Assembly (NCBI GenBank): GCA_000997475.1 | Contig: LCEC01000046.1 | Span: forward strand, 1 to 6,236 | Length of the DNA stretch: 6,236 bases | Reading direction: 5' to 3' | From: Parcubacteria group bacterium GW2011_GWB1_42_6 | Lineage (GTDB): Bacteria; Patescibacteriota; Minisyncoccia; Portnoybacterales; GWB1-42-6 | Program-made: the position numbers and the translations under genes | Notes under the pieces: generated by a model | Seen by the model: the letters and a program-made list of their open reading frames with translations, nothing else | Databases searched by the model: none | Told to the model about the DNA's origin: nothing | Shown: positions 1 through 4,637 of the stretch, one piece after another | Numbering within the stretch: position 1 is the first letter of the stretch | Layout of the letters: each line of letters begins with the position of its first letter

Positions 1-9
1 GGGAGTTCT

Positions 10-105
10 TGCCGCGAAGCCCTTAAATCCCTTTTACTATCTTAAATATCCACTTTTGCTGTCTTGACAAGCAGTCCACCTAAAAGACTCGGAATGCCGC
101 GAAGC
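10..105. repeat. Short direct repeat tgccgcgaagc and small hairpin left of the DUF559 cassette
   Basis: The 11-mer tgccgcgaagc occurs at 10-20 and again at 95-105. The second copy sits in a small stem-loop at 91-110, where ggaatgc pairs with gcgttcc allowing one G-T pair. The first 107 bases show no credible gene, promoter or RNA. The stretch looks like intergenic sequence of the same repeat-rich kind seen elsewhere in the window. Its role is unknown. Confidence 0.45.
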
Positions 106-107
106 GT

Positions 108-132
108 TCCCTCCCTTAAGATAAGGGAGGGA
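108..132. repeat. Perfect hairpin at the 3' end of the DUF559 gene
   Basis: The arm tccctccctta (108-118) is perfectly complementary to taagggaggga (122-132) around a 3-nt loop, giving an 11-bp stem. The DUF559 gene on the minus strand ends inside it: its stop codon (116-118) and last few codons (I-P-P-L-S) are made of hairpin sequence. Neither strand shows a T-tract after the stem, so it is not a textbook intrinsic terminator. A related palindrome lies at 527-548 on the other side of the gene, which points to an element end rather than a chance structure. Confidence 0.8.
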
Positions 133-496
133 TAGGGTGAGTTATGATATAATGCCTGATCATTTCCAGCACCGCTTGTTTATTTTTCATCACCTCGTTA
201 TTCCCAAATCTCATTATTTTTATTCCTTTAGATGAAAGAAAATCGGCGCGCTTGGCATCATGGATCTTTCCCGATTCTTCCATGTGTTGCCCGCCGTCAA
301 TTTCAATTGCCAAAGAAAGACGCGGGCAATAAAAATCCAAAATATAGGACCCGACTCCGTATTGGCGGAAAAATTTCATGCCCTCCATTGATCTGCCGCG
401 CAAATAACGCCAAATAATTTTTTCCGCTTCGGTTTGGTTGCGACGAAGTTCTCGACGGCGGGATTTCAGTTTCGAATCGTTAAAAAGAAAAGGCAT
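116..496 (-). CDS. DUF559 family endonuclease-like protein (Vsr-type fold)
   Basis: This 126-residue protein matches the DUF559 family, which is related to very-short-patch-repair (Vsr) and other PD-(D/E)XK-type nucleases. The family is predicted to cut DNA but has no firmly assigned substrate. Residues 9-35 form the typical N-terminal helix (LRRNQTEAEKIIWRYLRGR). The core follows as LDFYCP (53-58), IEIDGGQH (64-71) and a late RFGNNEV (96-102). D54, E65 and D67 are the probable metal-binding acidic residues, H71 is kept, and a G replaces the W often seen in 'RFWNNEV'. The length is normal and the catalytic core looks intact. ATG at 496 is the only reasonable start, because an in-frame TAA lies directly before it. 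A purine-rich gggaggag sits about 20 nt upstream, too far for a normal ribosome binding site. Its stop codon lies in a palindrome, and a related palindrome lies upstream, so it may be cargo or driver of a small mobile cassette. Confidence 0.92.
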   Translation of the reverse strand: MPFLFNDSKLKSRRRELRRNQTEAEKIIWRYLRGRSMEGMKFFRQYGVGSYILDFYCPRLSLAIEIDGGQHMEESGKIHDAKRADFLSSKGIKIMRFGNNEVMKNKQAVLEMIRHYIITHPIPPLS

Positions 497-526
497 TTAT
501 TTTTTAATTGAAATAACTCCTCCCAA

Positions 527-548
527 CCTCCTCTTATATAAGAGGAGG
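527..548. repeat. Perfect 22-bp palindrome between the DUF559 and DUF763 genes
   Basis: The arm cctcctcttat (527-537) is followed directly by its exact reverse complement ataagaggagg (538-548). It lies 7 bp beyond the DUF763 stop codon and about 30 bp before the DUF559 start, both on the minus strand. As RNA it could fold into a hairpin and might help end DUF763 transcription, but no T-run follows. Its pyrimidine arm resembles the palindrome at 108-132. Confidence 0.8.
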
Positions 549-555
549 AGGAAAA

Positions 556-1722
556 TCAAAACGGTTCCCCCAATCTCTTTAGCATTTTCTCTTTTTCCAC
601 TAAAGGAATCCTCGCCTTCATTATCAAATCCCTCAAAGTTTGAATCACGGAAATCGTTTTGTCATATGTTGGACGATCCACGGGATATGGAGTGGCGTCT
701 TTGCCGCCGTGAGCGAATGAATAGCGGGCGGGATCGTTAAAAGAAAGTTGAGCGCCATAAATCACTTCGCCCACGAGCGCCAAGGCCCGCATTGTTTTTG
801 GCCCAACTCCGGGAAGGCTTAAAAGACGCTCGTAATTTTCGGGCTGGCGCTCTTTCACTTGCCAGAGAATTTTTTTGAGATATCGGCTGCGGCTGAAATT
901 TTCGCGAATCACGGGGTGATAATTAAATTCGCAGCCTTTGAGATCAAGCAAGGTTAATTGTTCGCCTTTCGTTTTTATTCTCGCCACCTTGCTGTAGGGC
1001 GTTGAAAATCTGTCAACCGATTCCAAATCTTTGAGCAAAGAAAGATAGTTTGATTCATTCACCAAATCCACGCTAACACCCCGATTTTCTTCGCCTTCTT
1101 TGGCGACCAAGTTCAAAACATCGTCTTTGACGGTTTGCGCCGAGATCGCGCTGTGCGGCTCGCAAACCAATTCTTTTACGTCTTGCGACGACCAGTGATA
1201 TCGCCTCGCGCTGCCGTCATCCTCATTCATGCCTTGCTGAACAACAGTCCAAGCGCCATTTTTAGTAAAGAAAAAAGAATGATGGTAAAGCTGATAGCCG
1301 TCCTGCACCAAGGCCGAATCAACTTTGGCGACCATTTTGGAATTATAGACAAGGTTATCGCTCGCTATTTGATTGAGTCCCGTTTGCCAGCTCCAATTTT
1401 TTATTTCTTCCGGCGTTTTGCGCGAAGCGCGGCCTTTTCCGCCGCAAACAAAAATTCCCAAATCTTTTTCGCGGCCCGCGACCGCCTGGCGCAACGCGCC
1501 GCAAAGAACGGTGGTGAGCCCGGAAGCGTTCCAGTCAAAAGCCAAAACCGTTCCCAAAGATTGGAACCAAACAGGGTCGGCCAAGCGCTTGATAAATTCT
1601 TCCGGCCCGAATTCTTCCACGATTATTTCGATCATCGGCCGGCCCAAAGCCACCATCCGCTCAAAAAGCCAACGGGGGCACTTGCCGGTATCAAGAGTGA
1701 AATTGGCGATTCCGGTGCGCAC
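556..1722 (-). CDS. DUF763 family protein with helix-hairpin-helix motif
   Basis: This 388-residue protein is a full-length member of DUF763, a family of unknown function found in archaea and scattered bacteria. Conserved blocks in order are PRWLFERM (16-23), DPVWFQSLG…AFDWNASGLTT (49-71), a GGKG…RKTPEEI segment (94-107), DGYQLYHHSFF (141-151), WTVVQQGMN (158-166) followed by ARRYHW (172-177), and a helix-hairpin-helix LPGVGPKT (303-310). The last block has FNDPARYSFAHGGKD…PYPVDRPTYD (328-354). The helix-hairpin-helix suggests sequence-independent DNA contact, and the invariant acidic, histidine and GGKG residues suggest an enzyme, but no reaction is known and none should be assumed. The start is GTG at 1722: the frame extends only a few codons further before a stop, the family's 'TGIANF'-like opening is already included, and no ribosome binding site is visible. 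It is transcribed divergently from lexA. Confidence 0.93.
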   Translation of the reverse strand: MRTGIANFTLDTGKCPRWLFERMVALGRPMIEIIVEEFGPEEFIKRLADPVWFQSLGTVLAFDWNASGLTTVLCGALRQAVAGREKDLGIFVCGGKGRASRKTPEEIKNWSWQTGLNQIASDNLVYNSKMVAKVDSALVQDGYQLYHHSFFFTKNGAWTVVQQGMNEDDGSARRYHWSSQDVKELVCEPHSAISAQTVKDDVLNLVAKEGEENRGVSVDLVNESNYLSLLKDLESVDRFSTPYSKVARIKTKGEQLTLLDLKGCEFNYHPVIRENFSRSRYLKKILWQVKERQPENYERLLSLPGVGPKTMRALALVGEVIYGAQLSFNDPARYSFAHGGKDATPYPVDRPTYDKTISVIQTLRDLIMKARIPLVEKEKMLKRLGEPF

Positions 1723-1738
1723 GATAGTTAATTTAAAT

Positions 1739-1783
1739 AATTTTCAATTATCAATCAATGGATAAATTTTCAATATTCAATTA
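1739..1783. repeat. Degenerate TTTTCAAT repeats upstream of the DUF763 gene
   Basis: The 10-mer aattttcaat occurs at 1739-1748 and 1765-1774, with further partial copies (tcaatcaat, attcaatt) between and after. The block sits just upstream of the DUF763 GTG start and is very A/T-rich. On the minus strand it also contains loose promoter-like hexamers (TTGAAA and GATAAT about 15 bp apart), too weak to call a promoter. It resembles in style, but not in sequence, the short tandem repeats found in the other spacers. Confidence 0.4.
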
Positions 1784-1824
1784 AAAAAATCTCTCTGCCA
1801 AGCCGCCCATATGAGAAATTTTCA

Positions 1825-1978
1825 GACAAATTCAAGTTGAGCCGAGCGTCAAATTTGCCGAAGGGAGGAGGAACGACGAGTTTGCTGAGACAAATTTAGC
1901 GAGGCGAAACTTAGAATTTGTGAAAATTTAGAATCGGGCGCAGTCTTTTGGCTACTTTTCTTCTGAAAGAAAAGTAGC
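1825..1978. repeat. Composite intergenic repeat ending in a 12-bp hairpin
   Basis: Three variants of a ga/tcaaatt word, two of them followed by a gc-rich 'gccga/agcga' motif, occur near 1825, 1848 and 1889. They lead into an A/T-rich stretch and then a strong stem-loop: gctacttttctt (1951-1962) pairs perfectly with aagaaaagtagc (1967-1978) around ctga. The hairpin lies in a divergent spacer where no gene ends, so a terminator role is unlikely, and no T-tract follows on either strand. Stretches of this 'cttttggctacttttctt…' style look like a dispersed repeat to me, but that is recollection and not a search result. The only open frame here (minus, about 66 codons) is low-complexity and not credible. 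Confidence 0.5.
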
Positions 1979-1995
1979 AAGATAAAATTAATTAA

Positions 1996-2032
1996 TCTGG
2001 ATTCCCCCCGCAGCTGCGGGGCGGGAATGACA
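1996..2032. repeat. Dispersed hairpin repeat, short form (tctggattccc…gggaatgaca)
   Basis: The repeat starts tctggattccc and ends gggaatgaca. Its core is the perfect 16-bp palindrome ccccgcagctgcgggg (2006-2021), and the outer attccc/gggaat arms extend the stem. The same outer words bound a longer copy at 2949-3022. This is the widespread bacterial 'ggattcccgc…gcgggaatgaca' type of intergenic hairpin (general knowledge). Its position in a divergent spacer, 19 bp before the lexA -35 box, gives it no clear terminator role. Confidence 0.7.
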
Positions 2033-2050
2033 CCCAAAGTTATCCCCAAT

Positions 2051-2080
2051 TTGACACGTGAACGTTCGTTCAGCTACAAT
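2051..2080 (+). promoter_or_regulatory. Predicted sigma70-type promoter of lexA
   Basis: A perfect -35 hexamer TTGACA (2051-2056) is followed after 18 bp by TACAAT (2075-2080), one base off the TATAAT consensus. It points at the lexA-like gene, about 100 bp upstream of its start. Transcription would begin near 2087, giving a leader of roughly 95 nt that contains the 8-bp repeat array. The spacer holds the LexA-box-like palindrome, so repression by occlusion of RNA polymerase would be direct. This is the best promoter match in the window. Confidence 0.72.
2059..2072. promoter_or_regulatory. Predicted LexA operator (SOS box, Gram-positive-like)
   Basis: TGAAC-gttc-GTTCA has perfect 5-bp arms around a 4-bp centre and matches the core GAAC-N4-GTTC of the LexA box known from Firmicutes and Actinobacteria (CGAAC-N4-GTTCG type), not the CTGT-N8-ACAG type of E. 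coli. It lies entirely between the -35 and -10 hexamers of the promoter feeding the lexA-like gene. I infer autorepression relieved by RecA-stimulated LexA cleavage after DNA damage. No second copy of this box was noticed elsewhere in the window. Confidence 0.72.
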
Positions 2081-2098
2081 GATTATATCATAAAAAAT

Positions 2099-2178
2099 CA
2101 TATTAACATATTGGTATGTTAGCATATTGGCATTTTGGCATTTAAATTTTGTTAAAATGTTAAAATGCTAGCATATTA
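2099..2178. repeat. Degenerate 8-bp tandem repeat array in the lexA leader
   Basis: The stretch divides into ten consecutive 8-mers: catattaa, catattgg, tatgttag, catattgg, cattttgg, catttaaa, ttttgtta, aaatgtta, aaatgcta, gcatatta. The first half follows a CATATTGG-like consensus and the second half an AAATGTTA-like one, which is close to its reverse complement. The array begins downstream of the predicted transcription start and abuts the lexA start codon. It leaves no Shine-Dalgarno sequence. Whether it acts in translation, binds a protein or is a slippage product is not shown by the sequence. Confidence 0.7.
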
Positions 2179-2182
2179 ACAT
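2157..2182. repeat. 26-bp near-perfect palindrome covering the lexA start codon
   Basis: The arms ATGTTAA and TTAACAT flank the perfect central palindrome ATGCTAGCAT (2165-2174 region), and only the one base pair between the outer and central parts mismatches. The right end includes the first two bases of the ATG at 2181. In mRNA it could fold into a hairpin that hides the start codon; as DNA it has the symmetry of a dimer-binding site. A second, shorter inverted repeat (TAACATA-ttgg-TATGTTA, 2104-2121) lies upstream. Confidence 0.65.
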
Positions 2183-2759
2183 GACCATGGACCTCCAAAA
2201 AGCCGTTCTGAAAATGAGAAAATTTTATTACGACCGGCGCCGCTTGCCATCCTACCGTGAAATGGCCCGAATTTTCGGATTCAAATCGGTGAACGCCGCC
2301 TGGCGCTTGGCGCAAAAAATGATCAGCGAAGATTTTATCGAAAAAGATTCTTCCGGCCGTCTTTTGCCAAAAACATTGAATCATCAACTGAAAGTTTTGG
2401 GCACGGTTGAAGCGGGATTCCCGACTCTGGCCGAACAGGAAGAAATGGATACCATATCTCTTGACCAATATTTGCTCACGCGTCCGGAGAAAAACTATAT
2501 GCTGCGCGTAACGGGGCTCTCAATGAAAGACGCCGGCATTTCTCCCAACGATTTGGTGATCGTTGAAAAAGACAAAGAACCCAAAAATGGCGATATTGTT
2601 ATCGCCGAAGTGGATCATTATTGGACAATGAAATATTTTCAAAAAAGAAGCCGCGAGGTTGTGCTCCTCCCGGCCAATAAAGACTATCCGCCCATCTATC
2701 CCAAGTCGGAATTAAAAATCGGCGGAGTGGTGGTTTCGGTGGTAAAAAAATATTACTAA
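2181..2759 (+). CDS. lexA: LexA-type SOS repressor (self-cleaving, peptidase S24)
   Basis: The 192-residue protein has the LexA layout. Residues 5-62 form a winged helix-turn-helix: LPSYREMARIFGF (22-34) then KSVNAAWRLAQKM (35-47) parallels 'MPPTRAEIAQRLGF-RSPNAA' of E. coli LexA. The S24 domain follows: the scissile bond is A78-G79 in VEAGFPTLAEQ, the nucleophile is S114 in VTGLSMKDAGI, and the general base is K151 in WTMKYF. Cleavage-to-Ser and Ser-to-Lys spacings (36 and 37) almost equal those of E. coli LexA (35 and 37). It should repress SOS genes as a dimer and cut itself when RecA filaments form. A LexA-box-like site lies in its own promoter. Two starts are possible, ATG at 2181 or 2187, neither with a ribosome binding site; either leaves the DNA-binding domain intact. 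UmuD is excluded by the intact N-terminal DNA-binding domain; a phage S24 repressor is less likely given the SOS-type operator and the chromosomal neighbours. Confidence 0.9.
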   Translation: MTMDLQKAVLKMRKFYYDRRRLPSYREMARIFGFKSVNAAWRLAQKMISEDFIEKDSSGRLLPKTLNHQLKVLGTVEAGFPTLAEQEEMDTISLDQYLLTRPEKNYMLRVTGLSMKDAGISPNDLVIVEKDKEPKNGDIVIAEVDHYWTMKYFQKRSREVVLLPANKDYPPIYPKSELKIGGVVVSVVKKYY

Positions 2760-2836
2760 ATTAAAATCCGGTCATGTATAAAAATAGTGTAAAATTAAAT
2801 AAACTTCCGGAACCGCCGATATTCTTTTTGACACCC

Positions 2837-2870
2837 TACGGAATTACGGATTGGTACGAATATTACGGAT
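2837..2870. repeat. Degenerate TACGGA tandem repeat downstream of lexA
   Basis: TACGGA-like words start at 2837, 2845, 2855 (tacga) and 2864, with spacings of 8, 10 and 9 bp; attacggat is repeated exactly at 2843-2851 and 2862-2870. The preceding 2760-2836 is A/T-rich with no gene; the TTGACA at 2828-2833 has no -10 partner or downstream plus-strand gene. The 335-bp spacer between the convergent lexA and murF genes holds this array, two hairpin repeats and a second array, and no coding sequence. Confidence 0.55.
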
Positions 2871-2908
2871 AAAGATTACTATCTCTATTATTCTTTCCTT
2901 TCTTTTAT

Positions 2909-2936
2909 GTCATCCCGGACTTGATCCGGGATCCAG
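2909..2936. repeat. Hairpin repeat gtcatcccgga…tccgggatccag
   Basis: The arms atcccgga (2912-2919) and tccgggat (2925-2932) pair perfectly around cttga. This is the common bacterial 'gtcatcccggacttgatccgggatccag' type of dispersed intergenic repeat (general knowledge). It sits between two convergent genes and, with the next hairpin, may block read-through on both strands, though no T-tract follows. Confidence 0.7.
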
Positions 2937-2948
2937 ACCCTGAATCAA

Positions 2949-3022
2949 TCTGGATTCCCGCTTTCCCCCGGCCCCGCATCTGCGGAGCCTCGCCTTTGGC
3001 GGGGCGTGGCGCGGGAATGACA
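2949..3022. repeat. Dispersed hairpin repeat, long form (tctggattcccgc…gcgggaatgaca)
   Basis: The outer arms attcccgc (2954-2961) and gcgggaat (3011-3018) enclose two smaller stem-loops: ccgca/tgcgg at 2974-2985 and a stem around ttt at about 2988-3004 (gcctcgcc/ggcggggc with one G-T pair). The ends match those of the shorter copy at 1996-2032, so the two are family members differing in inner cargo. The long form is 13 bp from the preceding hairpin, which gives a composite bidirectional structure between the convergent genes. Confidence 0.7.
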
Positions 3023-3055
3023 CAATAGAGCCGGATGATAGAAAATATAATTTGT

Positions 3056-3089
3056 ATCTGTACAATCTGTATAGATCTGTAAATCTGTA
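3056..3089. repeat. ATCTGTA tandem repeat just downstream of murF
   Basis: Four exact copies of ATCTGTA start at 3056, 3065, 3075 and 3083, spaced 9, 10 and 8 bp. The array ends 5 bp from the murF stop codon. Its spacing mimics that of the TACGGA array at 2837-2870, but the word is different. Confidence 0.7.
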
Positions 3090-3094
3090 GGGTA

Positions 3095-4372
3095 TTATTT
3101 CCACCCTTCTTCCTGCCTCACCAGTAATTCTCCCGCTTTTTGCGGTTCGGCCATCAGTTCTTTGGAAATTTTTTCCATCCGCACGCCTTGCGAACCTTTT
3201 ACCAAAATAACATCGTCCTCATTCACAATTTCCTGAATTTTTTTTCCGGCTTCGTCGGATGAAGCGAAATAAAATATTTTATTTTCATCCATGCCGGATT
3301 TCTTGGCTTGGTCAACCATAAAAATCGCGCGCTCGCCCACGGCAAAAAAGAAGTCAGAGATTTTGGCCGCTTTGGCGGCAATATTGCGATGAGCTTCTTC
3401 CGTGTATAATCCCAATTCCAGCATATCGCCGATCGCGGCGATTTTTCTTTTGCCGGGAATACTTTCCAAAACATCCAGAGCCGCCAAAGTTGAGGAAGGA
3501 GAAGAATTATAGCTGTCATCAATAATCAAAGAATTTTTCACGCCCTTAATTAAATTCATTCGGCCCGCCAGCGACTTGTAATCTTTGAAAGAAAAGGATA
3601 TTTCCGTTAAATCCATATCCATAATCAACCCGGCGCAAATCGCGGCCAAAATAGGACAAATTTGATGCTTGCCTAAAACATTTTTAACCGCGAAAGAAGC
3701 TGATTTATCTTTATATTTTATTTCAAAAGAAGCATGGGCATCCTCGGGTTGTTCCAGCGAAATTTTTAGATTCCGGATCGCGACATCCGCTCCTTCGCCA
3801 AAACCGTAAGTCATAACATTGGCTTTGGTTAAACGGTTCATATTCCTGACTTTAAGGTCGTCGAAATTCAACACAGCCCAGCCTTTTTGGGAAATATTGG
3901 CGATTAAATTGGATTTCTCTTTTGCAACTTGCTCGGGAGTTCTAAAAAATTCCACATGAACGGGAATTTCTCCGATAGTCGTTATTATTCCGATATCCAC
4001 CGGAACAAAATCAGCGAGGTATCTTATATCGCCGATTTTATCGGCTCCCATTTCCAAAACTAAAACTTTAGGATAATTTTTTGCGTAAAAAACGCCTGTT
4101 ATCCCTTTGGCAAAAATTTTAAACCAAGCGAAAATAGAACAACCGCCGGTTTCGGCGTCAATAATCGTGAGCGGAACTCCGATTTCATTATTATAATTTT
4201 TGCGATTCCGCCGAACGCTGAATCTATTTTTTAAAACCGAATAAACCGCTTCTTTGGCGGAAGTTTTGCCCACGCTGCCCGTGATGGCGATAATAAAAGG
4301 CTTATATCGCGATAAAGTGAGTTGAGCGAGAATTTTGAGAAGATAAGCAAGAAATATTTTTAACATACTCAT
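3095..4372 (-). CDS. murF: MurF: UDP-MurNAc-tripeptide D-alanyl-D-alanine ligase, short form
   Basis: MurF uses ATP to add D-Ala-D-Ala to UDP-MurNAc-tripeptide in the cytoplasm, the last soluble step of peptidoglycan precursor synthesis. The 425-residue protein shows the P-loop TGSVGKTSAKE (31-41), NYNNEIGVP (59-67), LEMGAD (106-111), the ITTIGEIPVHVEFF segment with its histidine, KEKSNL with the likely carbamylated lysine, and the C-terminal substrate-binding signature GRMN…IIDDSYNSSPSS. In E. coli MurF the P-loop lies near residue 107, so about 75 residues of the N-terminal UDP-binding domain are absent; a hydrophobic stretch (about 4-20) takes its place, perhaps a membrane-associated helix. 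Possible starts are ATG at 4372 or 4366, neither with a Shine-Dalgarno sequence. It lies 265 bp downstream of the penicillin-binding protein gene on the same strand, as in a dcw cluster without murE. Confidence 0.94.
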   Translation of the reverse strand: MSMLKIFLAYLLKILAQLTLSRYKPFIIAITGSVGKTSAKEAVYSVLKNRFSVRRNRKNYNNEIGVPLTIIDAETGGCSIFAWFKIFAKGITGVFYAKNYPKVLVLEMGADKIGDIRYLADFVPVDIGIITTIGEIPVHVEFFRTPEQVAKEKSNLIANISQKGWAVLNFDDLKVRNMNRLTKANVMTYGFGEGADVAIRNLKISLEQPEDAHASFEIKYKDKSASFAVKNVLGKHQICPILAAICAGLIMDMDLTEISFSFKDYKSLAGRMNLIKGVKNSLIIDDSYNSSPSSTLAALDVLESIPGKRKIAAIGDMLELGLYTEEAHRNIAAKAAKISDFFFAVGERAIFMVDQAKKSGMDENKIFYFASSDEAGKKIQEIVNEDDVILVKGSQGVRMEKISKELMAEPQKAGELLVRQEEGWK

Positions 4373-4381
4373 AAATAATTT

Positions 4382-4626
4382 CCAAATTACAAATTACCGT
4401 GCCTCGCTCGCCTCGCTAAAGCTCCGGCGAAGCGGGCCAAAGCCAATAGTGATTAGACACGAATATAGATAAACAGTCTTAAGTTCGTGTTATCTATATA
4501 TAATCTAATCAGCTTTAGCCTATCGGCGGGCGGGCAATTTCCAATAAAATTTCAAATGTCCAATAATTTAATCCGTTGGAATTTAAGAATTAGACATTTT
4601 ATTAGAAATTAGAAATTGTAATTTGG
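4382..4626. repeat. Nested inverted-repeat structure (miniature-element-like) between the PBP gene and murF
   Basis: Four inverted pairs are nested symmetrically: ccaaattacaa (4382-4392) with ttgtaatttgg (4616-4626); gctaaagct (4415-4423) with agctttagc (4511-4519); gattaga (4451-4457) with tctaatc (4504-4510); and atatagataa (4463-4472) with ttatctatat (4490-4499). A cacgaa/ttcgtg pair (4458-4463 and 4484-4489) offers an alternative fold. There is no open frame of note and no transposase. The arrangement fills almost the whole 265-bp spacer. It could be a miniature inverted-repeat element or an RNA structure in the spacer of a cell-wall operon. Confidence 0.5.
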
Positions 4627-4636
4627 TAATTTTTAA
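4601..4636. repeat. Degenerate 7-8 bp ATTAGAA tandem repeat after the PBP gene
   Basis: The stretch reads as attagaa, attagaa, attgtaa, tttggtaa, tttttaa, directly next to the penicillin-binding protein stop codon. A related inverted A/T-rich set (tttccaaattacaaattacc) lies at the other end of the spacer, by the murF start. This is another example of the spacer-specific short repeats in this window. Confidence 0.55.
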
Positions 4637-4637
4637 T

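Larger units (their letters stand above)
108..548. mobile_element. Putative DUF559 cassette bounded by inverted palindromic repeats
   Basis: The DUF559 gene is bracketed by two related palindromes (108-132 and 527-548). The similarity continues inward: 122-145 on the plus strand and 513-536 read on the minus strand are both of the form TAAG…GG…GAGTTAT, with 17 of 24 positions identical by eye. The two ends are therefore an inverted repeat facing the gene. Nothing else fits in the roughly 440 bp, and no transposase is present. I infer a small element, either moved in trans or spread by the nuclease itself, in the manner of REP palindromes with their RAYT proteins. Target-site duplications were not evident. 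A chance pairing of two purine-rich repeats remains possible. Confidence 0.45.

Noticed and set aside
527..548. Classical rho-independent terminator of the DUF763 gene
   Set aside because: The stem is good but no T-tract follows on the minus strand.
1135..1765. Long plus-strand open frames opposite the DUF763 gene
   Set aside because: They are antisense shadows; the minus-strand frame carries all conserved DUF763 blocks.
1849..2049. 66-codon minus-strand open frame in the lexA-DUF763 spacer
   Set aside because: It is made of the hairpin repeats, is low-complexity, has no recognisable domain and overlaps the lexA promoter.
2099..2178. CRISPR-like array
   Set aside because: Units are 8 bp and contiguous, with no spacers and no cas genes.
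2718..2820. Long-range pairing of atcggcgg (2718-2725) with ccgccgat (2813-2820) as a lexA terminator
   Set aside because: The 87-nt loop is too large for an intrinsic terminator, although a T-rich stretch follows.
2828..2856. TTGACA at 2828 as a second promoter
   Set aside because: No acceptable -10 at 16-19 bp and no plus-strand gene downstream before the murF 3' end.
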